Positions 38,901-47,900 of a stretch of DNA of 64,000 nucleotides are shown here, piece by piece. The stretch is from contig WPIO01000058.1 in NCBI GenBank assembly GCA_009760855.2, positions 1,333,501 to 1,397,500 on the forward strand, read 5' to 3'. Numbering within the stretch: the first letter of the stretch is position 1; each line of letters starts with the position of its first letter. This DNA comes from Cristatella mucedo (lineage: Eukaryota; Bryozoa; Phylactolaemata; Cristatellidae). The notes beneath the pieces were generated by a model that did not search any database, had not been told where the DNA came from, and saw only the letters and a program-made list of their open reading frames with translations. The position numbers and the translations under genes are program-made.

Positions 38901-41900
38901 TAGATAGACCGGTGAGAGAATCGCTTGGCTTCGATTCGAGCAGCTGAGGTGCCATGCTAGCGTGCTTGCTCAGCGAATGCCAAGTGCCTACAGAGAGACT
39001 GAGTTCTCTGAGGGTGCTATATGAAATGTATTATTATTCATGCCATCGGTGTGACTGCTAAATAACAGCACGCATTCAGGGTGCCAAGGATGGGGATCAA
39101 GTTCTCCGAGGGTGTTTGTTTTGCAAATGTCTATATTACAATTAAAATAGGGATGAATAAACCACGACCTTCGAATGTGTTTTTCTTTAAAAACTACTCC
39201 CTGTTACAGCTCAGCATTAGGGCACAGGAGCTGCTGCTGGCCCTTGAAGAATATCAGAAAGCCAACCAGAAAACGACTGCCAAGATTCTCGAGACGTCGA
39301 AGGTCTCGCTCCGGCTTCACATGGCACTGAAAGCCTTTCTCAAGTCAGCAAAGCACTACTTCGAAATGAGGTCAGCACAACTGGCAGATGCGCAGTGGCA
39401 CCGTGAGCTGCCACTTCCTAATACTAGTTGCTGTAACTATAGTTGCCTTCTTACTTAGAGGGTTAAAACAGTGAATGCAGGCATAATGAGATGTCCGAGA
39501 GTCTGCAGCTTGGCTGGCGTACCGATGCTGTATGCCGAAACCGACGATGCGGTCTGTGTAGCAAAAGCTTGAGGAGACTATCGAGATGAGGTTTAAGCCG
39601 ATGGAGCGTCTCCACAACGAGGCTTGCTGACCCAGCAAAGACAGTGTGTTTATTCCGAGTTCACACGTAGCTTCACTTTTCACTGCTTATTTTCGTCTGA
39701 CCATGGATAGTATCATTAAGCTTCAGAGCAGTCATTCGGTTTCTGTTTGAAAGAAGAGCGGCCTATGCATGAGTGTAACATAGCCAATCGCCGAGCCGCC
39801 TCTCAGCTCCCCCAATGATCGTCGATCAGTCAAATGAGGAGCTGGGCAGCGGTATTTGCAATGCGATTGCCTCCGGATGTAACCCACCCTAACCGGCCTG
39901 GGTGGGATTGTTGCCAAGCTGCCGACAACAAAGTATAGTGCGTTTCTACTATTCATCACCCCGAGAAAAATGTGCTTGAGCTGTCAGGCATATAAAGCTG
40001 TTTCTAAGTCCTGATGCAGTATCCCACCCAAGTCTCTTTCGAAGCACCCCTGGCGATCTGTGGCAGAGGGCACGCTGCTCAAAGATCCTATTGTTGGAGC
40101 ATTTTTTCGTACTGTACTACTGGGTAGTTACCTACCAGCTGTCATTCAGTTAAGTCACTCACTTAAGCTGAGCAGCTCAGACTGCTGTGATCGTGGCAGC
40201 TGCATCAGGCCACAGCTTGATTGGCTGCTTTGGCAGTGTGATTGGTCCACTTTCACACACTTAAGTCCCAATTCGATGAGCCTTTTATCCAAGAGCATTG
40301 GGGAGTTGCTACATACCTGCAGTCACTCAGATTAACGAACCCTATCAGACGGTTCTTGCTGTCTCGGCTGGCCCATTCGGCTTTAATGTTCGAACTCATA
40401 TAGTTTTTTCATCAGCATTCTTTCTATTTAGTTAAAACAGCATTTATCGTTTTTTAATAGCATCCTTTCTATTTTCCTACAGTGAAGGTGCTGACAGATA
40501 CGACAGGTAATCCTCAAAAGTGCTGCAAAGGGGTGTGGTCTAGCAGTCTGCCACCTACTCGGCTTCCGTTTTTTTGTTGTTGGCAGACTGGTTGGTGTGA
40601 TCGCTTCGATGATGCACGGGATCTTGGTCGAAGACGATTACTGCTTCTCTTGCGCTAGAGTCGGGTTCGAGCTTGCCTGGCCTTTGAAACTTCGCAGCTT
40701 AATGCACTGGGTCAGTGGCTGCTTTCCTTTTAAATGCCATATATTGCATGCTGCAGCCTCTGACCATGACCCAACGTGTGCTCGGCACAGCCGTGGCTGT
40801 GGCTGTGCCGAGCCAGCGAGGCTGCACCACTCACCGGTGTGCGTTTCTCGTGCCCTCTGGCTGCCGTTCCTGCTGTCTGTCTGTCTGCTGCCGCCTGGCT
40901 CATGCTCTGCCTTTGCATGGCAGCATTGACCCGCATGCCTCCTGCCGGAGAGCCGAGCTGCAGCTTTGAGCGCTCTTGCAGGGCTCTGCGTTAGGGGGCA
41001 AGTGCGACTGAATGAATGAACGGGTGTGAGTCTTGCTGAGATGCATATGCCCGTATGCCCACTGGCACTGTCTGACTCTCACTGTGCTGCTCATGGGCCG
41101 CAAGAGCGCAAGGCGACTGCTTGAATGGCGTGTGTCCTGTTTCTGTTTAGATACTGCTTCAAGCTCTGCATGTCAAAGTATCAGACCTGGTTTAACTCTG
41201 CAGTGGTCTTCTGGCTTCAGTCGTTCAGAAGCGAGTGCGAGACGCGCACCATCAAAGCGCTCGAGATCGACCAGGACGTAAGTGACTCCGTGGTGACAGC
41301 TCTGAGTCGGATGCAGCATGGTCACATATCTGTGTATGAGTTTGCTGCCATGTATGCAGGGCCTCCCAATGCTTTATCAGAGCTGGCAGTGTGAACTTAT
41401 CTGCATTGACAGTGACAGTGCTTCGAGGGACGTCAGTCTCCATAATCAGAGTAGCCTACCTCAGTACAAGCAGTAGTCTAATTATCATTTTCAGCTACTA
41501 GGATGAGTTGAAACATTTGCCGTAATGGTTAGGGCCTCTCTTTGAAGGCACGACCTTCTCTCGGCTAGTATGTTGTCAGCAGGTAACCTTGGGCCATCTG
41601 ACCAAGGGTGTCTAATGTGCTTAACACCTCTGGTCCACTATCAGGCACTCACCGCTAGCATGTAAGGATCGCCTGTACTTTCTCATCTCAGTCAAGCTCG
41701 GACTTTTACCTGACTGGTTATATCCAACTGCACTGGATAGCAGTTGCCCTGTTATTGAAAGGTGGTCGACGCGTTCCCCTTTTAGATTGTTATTCATTGA
41801 CGAGGTGGTCAACCAGGGCCATCAACCAGTTAGTTAAACAGTGCCGGCCATCTTCCGCACCCTGCGCTACAGCCAGGAAGATGGATAGAACAAGATCAAT

Positions 41901-44900
41901 GGCTGAATCCAACAATTTTGAAATAAACTGAAGCATTCCATAGTTAAAGCAGTTCATTGTATACAAAGATGCAATTAAATCAAAACAATTAGTAGCCTCT
42001 TGCTCTGCAACGATTTTTTATAACGGTGAGGAGCGTTCTGGGCATTGACCCCAGCAATTTCTCACATACTTCAGACGTGATTTTCTGCCATCTCTTCTGC
42101 AGAAGTTCAAATAATTCATTACAATCTCGTGGATAAATGACATGTTCGCATATTTTATGCTCCAACTCCTGCCAACAATGTTCAATGGGATCTGGACTCT
42201 CACAGACCCATTCCAAAATCCGGAAGTGATCGCAGCCTTGACGAATAGGTTTGTCAGAAAGGTCATCTTCTATGCCTGTGGTGTGCTTCGGATCATTTTC
42301 ATGTTGCTAAATTAAGTCCAAACCATCTACTATTCTTAACACTGTCCAAGTAGGGCTTTGCATTGATTATCCCCTACACCCGGTGAAGGCTCCTTACACC
42401 AGCAGTGATACAACCCCATAACATTACCCACCACCACCGTACTTCACCATCTGTTGGAACAAGCATCTAGATATGCTCACTTCTTTTGTCTCCACACACA
42501 CTGAGTGCCCGTGAGGTAGCTAAGTGAGTGAACTTGGATTCGTCAGTCTACAGCACTTTGCTGCACTCAGCTGGAATCCAGTGCTGCTTCCTCTTAGCAA
42601 CTCAAGACAGCATACCTTGCTGATTGAGATTCTTCTTAATCGTTCTTTTTCTGACAGTAATCCCCGACAGCTCCGGTTCTTTTTTAACTTTCAATGAACT
42701 GGTGAACCTGCTACTCATACCTGCCACCCTCATCTTCTGTTCCTCGGGTATCGTCCTGCAGGGACGCCTACTGCTCCCGATCCGGTGATTCATCGTTCTG
42801 GTTTGTTCTAGCGTCTTCAAATTGTACATCACTGCCACTTCTGTAATACCGATCTTCATTGCAATCGCTCGTTTATTACTCGTATATTTACCCCCATTTT
42901 TCAATGCGACTGTAACCCTTCTTGGAAAATTCGGTCATCTTCGGTTGAGCACAGCTTACCACTGAGGCTGAGAGCTTCTAAACCCAAAATAGCCTAGCCG
43001 CATGGTACCCAGATGACTTGCAATTGCACCAGACATTCCTATGCGACTCGCTGTAGTAAGCTGATCATGTTTACCTGGACTCAATCCTAGGTTTAGGGTG
43101 GGGAGATAACTCCAAAAGCCCAGTGGTGGTGGTGGTGATTTCGGACATAAACTACATTAAAGCGTCAATGCTATGGCTGAGAGTGAAGATTATAAGCTCT
43201 GTTGTATATCAACTAATAGATACCGTATTTTGCTAGTATTCTATAATTAGTTTTTTCAGTTAATAGGAAACTTACTCACCGGAACTCAAAAGTGATAGTG
43301 CCTTTGTTGGTGCAAACAAACACTTTTTGGGCCGGCATTTTATATAGTACCTACCTGTAGTGTACTACAGCACGAGCATCTGACCCTCGTACTGCCGTCG
43401 ATCAACCTGTGCATTCAGACATGCCTCCGTATTCTTCTAGTTTGTACCAGTGGATTCCCTGGTGAAGTTCTCAAATTCGTCAGTAGATGTCCTGGCTTGC
43501 TTCGTGAAGGTGAGTTGCTAAGTGGGGACACTGCATCTGCTTGCTCTATGCACTGCAACATCGGGCTTTCACTTGGTTTTCTCGCATTAGATAGTGCGAG
43601 CTTTTGTGTGTGAGCCTGTATGTGTACGTGCCAACGTGCACATGCACTTGCATGTGTGCATGAAAGTCTATATGGGCATGCATGTGTGCATGTGGACTTT
43701 CACAGACCTTGACACCCTGGTTGTATTGCATAGATCATCCAAGAATGGACTTCGATTGACATCAAAAACCCAGATTTATCCTTAATGGCTGCAATCAAAA
43801 TAACTGACGTGAGTAGAGCTCGAATTAGCATCTGTCACTCCATTGTGGTGGGTTCTCATCGGACACGTGACTTTTGCCTGGCTTTCATAAAATTGCGATT
43901 GTTTCGCTTTCAGACTATATGCGACGGCGCACGACTATATTGCAATAAGATAGAGTTCATACTAGAGAGGCAGGGATTCTACTCTGATAAGCAGGTCTTC
44001 GACGTCACCGATCAGGTATTCCAGGCTCTTTCTTTATAGCTGCTGGTGTTTCTTGGAAAACGGTGGCCTGCTTGCAGCTTCAGGACAGTTAATCATTGAC
44101 GGCATCACATTTAAGTCATTGCGGTGCCACAATTGACCATCAGTGTTTTTTTGCAATTTTATAGCACTGCATCACCCTGAACAACCTGGAACACATTCGT
44201 GTTTACCTCAGTAAGATTCCAAGCCTTCTCAATTATGACGAGCTCATGAGAGATATTGCATTGCATCACGACGAAGAAGCCGTCAAGGACAGGTCTGAGG
44301 ACGTCCTGCACAGCCTTCTCGATGGAGCAGAGAACGATCTCGTCCTAAAATGCGAGACTCTTATTAAGAGAATGGTGGATCGAATCAGCTGCGACCTGGC
44401 TAATTACATGACCCACTTTTTGTCCTTTGAAGACAGCAAGCCTTCCGTAAGTCATGTGGATGTGTAAGGGAAAGGTGGCACACAGCTACCATAGATTTAG
44501 TGATGTTGCATTCCAGTGCTTTATTTCTCTTGTACAGACTATGGATCCGCTGCTGTCCTACTTGACGAGTAACTTCAAGACATTAAAGGATAAACTAATG
44601 GAGTCTCTGTTCCCACTTGTGTCAGCAGAACTGTGGAATTGTGTCTTGCACATATTTGATGAGAACCTACTCGAAGGGGTAAGCTTAAATGATTGCTTAT
44701 GCTTTGTTACTTTAGAGGACACAGCGCCATCTTTCACTTTTAAGTAAATAAATAACTGCTTCGTCAATCAATGCCAGCCTCTCTTACATATATGTTAATA
44801 TAATTTGAAGGTGTATGACTACTTTAATGTTAGGTTGGTCTTAGTACGCTTAAGAAACGATAAGTGAGTTTACATAGAATGCATGAAGCCGTAAACAACT

Positions 44901-47900
44901 CAATATTCCTCGATTGAAACTGCAATCTTTGAGCTTTCCGTATAATTAAATAAACTGCCACTGAAATAGTACAGCAGTTAAATCATGGCAAGCCTGAGGC
45001 CAGTGACCGGCTACTGCGATATATATTTCATTTATAGAAATTCGGATTGTACTTTAGATGGTCTCTCTTTTGCTCTGTAGTCACCAATTCAACTCATTAG
45101 ACTCTCAGGCTTGTTCGGTATTTTGCCGAGGAAAGCGAAATGAGATGCTATACTAGCTCTAGAGGGTCTTTGAAAATTCTGCTTCTAGAGAAGATAGTTG
45201 ATTTAATTTTGAAGGTAGGCTCTTTAGTCTTATTGAGTTTGTTGGAAAGTGATTCCAATTCATTAGATTGCCCGTTGGCCGCATTTAACTCTCTTAGGAG
45301 AAAGAACGGTGGCTGACAGCAAACGTTCGTGTAATACTATGGCGGTCCTTTTTCATCTTATATCCCTTCCTTAATTGCCTGCATCTGGTCATACGTACCC
45401 ATTCGCTAATGCAACGTGCTATTATTGAATACTTTTACGAGCCAACTGCTTCACAAATGCTTGTTCTTGCATTTTAGGCAAAACCGGAATATTATCACAT
45501 GATGAGCAAGGTCGGTACGATGCTGATGTAATCAGCAGCACTCGTCTGTAGCTGAGTTATCTTAGCAGACTAATTATCGTAGAAGCCTTTGACGTTTTGC
45601 AGTTTTTCCTCATACTGAAAGGGCATTTTGTGAATGTCGGCCTTCAGGAAGAAGACTTAGCGTTCAAGTTTCCTCTCAGCCTGCGGCTTCGTTCTCGCCT
45701 GGCTTCAAACTCATTAACTTCTCAAGAGCTCATTGTTGATTGCTATGACATGATGGCAAAGCATGCTTCAGATTGGGTAAGTTTCGACTCATCCTAGTGA
45801 TACTTTATGTGCAAGGTATTCGGAAGCCTTACTCGCCTGCGACGAAAAAAGCTATGGCAACCCAACGGCTTGCCAATCGCGTTCTCCTGCTTGCTGCAGT
45901 GGTTAGAGGGAGGACAGAACGTAGGAAACTTGGTTACGAAGATGGGCTATCACGAAGGTACAGACGGCTTGTACACAGTAATCGTTGACGGTAAGCAGAA
46001 TCTAAGGGCAAGTTTTGTTTCGTGGCTGTCTCCTTTATAGAGTGATGTCTTTTGCTCAAGCGCTCGATGACTGATGAGCTTTCTTTCAGTTATTGGCATA
46101 TCCTACAACGACAGCTTCTTCGAGCGCCAGCCCCAATTAAGTTCATTTGTGACGCTGGAGCTATGTCCTACATGCGTTTTTCACCAATCTGGCACACTGA
46201 AAACGAAGACTGTCAGCGACTCGCCGAGACGACCGAGCTTCAACGAGAGGTTCTATCTGTAAGTGTACCTAAACAATCTTCTGCTTCTAGGAGCTGTTAG
46301 TGCTGAGTCGAGGTTGATTTTAATGCACTGCAGCTTGCTTGCATGGACTGCTCTGAATGAACTGGTCTATGAGTATTGGGCAGTGCTCAATCAATTCTCT
46401 GCAGCCAGCTGCTGAGTGGTGCCATCTTACGACTCACTTGAGCTAGGTCGCTTGTCACTGTAGTGAAGGTCTCTCTAAAGAAGCATTTGCCCAGCGGGGA
46501 TCTGTGGCCGCATTCCACCTGTATCACTACAAGCCATTCCTGACCGACGAGCATATTGGAGAGGCGTTTATTGAGCTCCAAACAGCAGTCAAGATAGACA
46601 AGCTGCTTGGTGACACCATGGACACGATCAAGCCACTGTGCATACCAGTACGGTGTGCGAAAGATATGTGTTTTGCTCCGTACGAAGTGAGTTATGTCGG
46701 CGATTTGTTTTATTCCTAGCTTTGAGCGTGAATCAGCACTGACAGCACCATTGCTAACATCTGCCGGCTATTCTCAGAATCTCGTGCTCTTATTTAGTAA
46801 ACAAATAGAGCATTGCCACTTTGCTCATTATTGCTTCATTAAAATTGCCAATGAGATCTACACCGCTAGATTAAGGCTGCGATGTGCTGTGCATGTATCT
46901 TTACTTTAGCTTAGTGTTTCAAGCATCATGCTTATATTGCAAACTGCACAATGCTTTACGACTGTTAGGTTCCAGGCCATTTTGTGCAACAATTTCTGGT
47001 CAACACCATATCTAATTGTTATGCAAACTACTAATTCAAGACCAGCTAAACAAACACATCTGATGGTTGATGAGGATGTCTTGTTTACTAGCATAGCATC
47101 ATGGTTTAGCACAATTTATTTAGAGAAAGATTGTGGATATAACTCTCATATGGGTGCAGTAGTCAATAGCTAGTTGCCAAGGATTGTAGGAAATTGACAA
47201 TGATTGTAAACGTGCCTAGAATAGTTCTGGCAAAGCTAGTAGAACAATACTTTGTGGAATGAATAGTTATGACTAAATTCTCCCCTGCTGCATTTATTCA
47301 TTGGGAATTATTGGCCAGCCTGAATTACTGCATGCCCGTAACGTCGCGGCCGCCCCATGCAGCTGCTCGTAGGCTTCTACGTAGGAGTCACAACATCGAA
47401 CCAGAAGCCCCAAAAATACGACTGCCACTTTTAACCGAACCTCTTCAAGTGGCACTTGTTGTGAACACCGAGAGTAACGACTTCATAGTAAGCGTACCTG
47501 TCGTAAATTACTACATTAAGACACTGTTTTCACTGTAAGCAGTGAAGGCAGATTGTAGACAACTGCACACAAATAACCTTTTCATCCGAGCTTTTCACCT
47601 CTGGTTACCTTATGTGTTGTCTGATATCCTTCTCACCAATGAAGTATCCTCGGCTATATATTATTATGATAGTTGTATAATGAACAGCTAAAGTAATTTA
47701 GAAAAGACAAACCTCTACATTAACCCCCATGCAGGGGTAGTGAACAACAGTTAGTGATAGAACGATTGACAAAATACTTGGTACATTTTGATCAATAGTA
47801 AAGTCCCAGCTTTGAGCGGCTATTCTCAGAGAACCAAGGCAATCATGGAAAGAAGCAAGGTAGTAATGAAAGTGGAATCTTAGTGATACGGCAAGCTTTC

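Noticed and set aside
40584-40700. Candidate exon after a TTGGCAG acceptor (LVGVIASMMHGILVEDD)
   Set aside because: The phase is compatible, but the peptide does not resemble MHD1, and exons 11 and 12 already join in frame.
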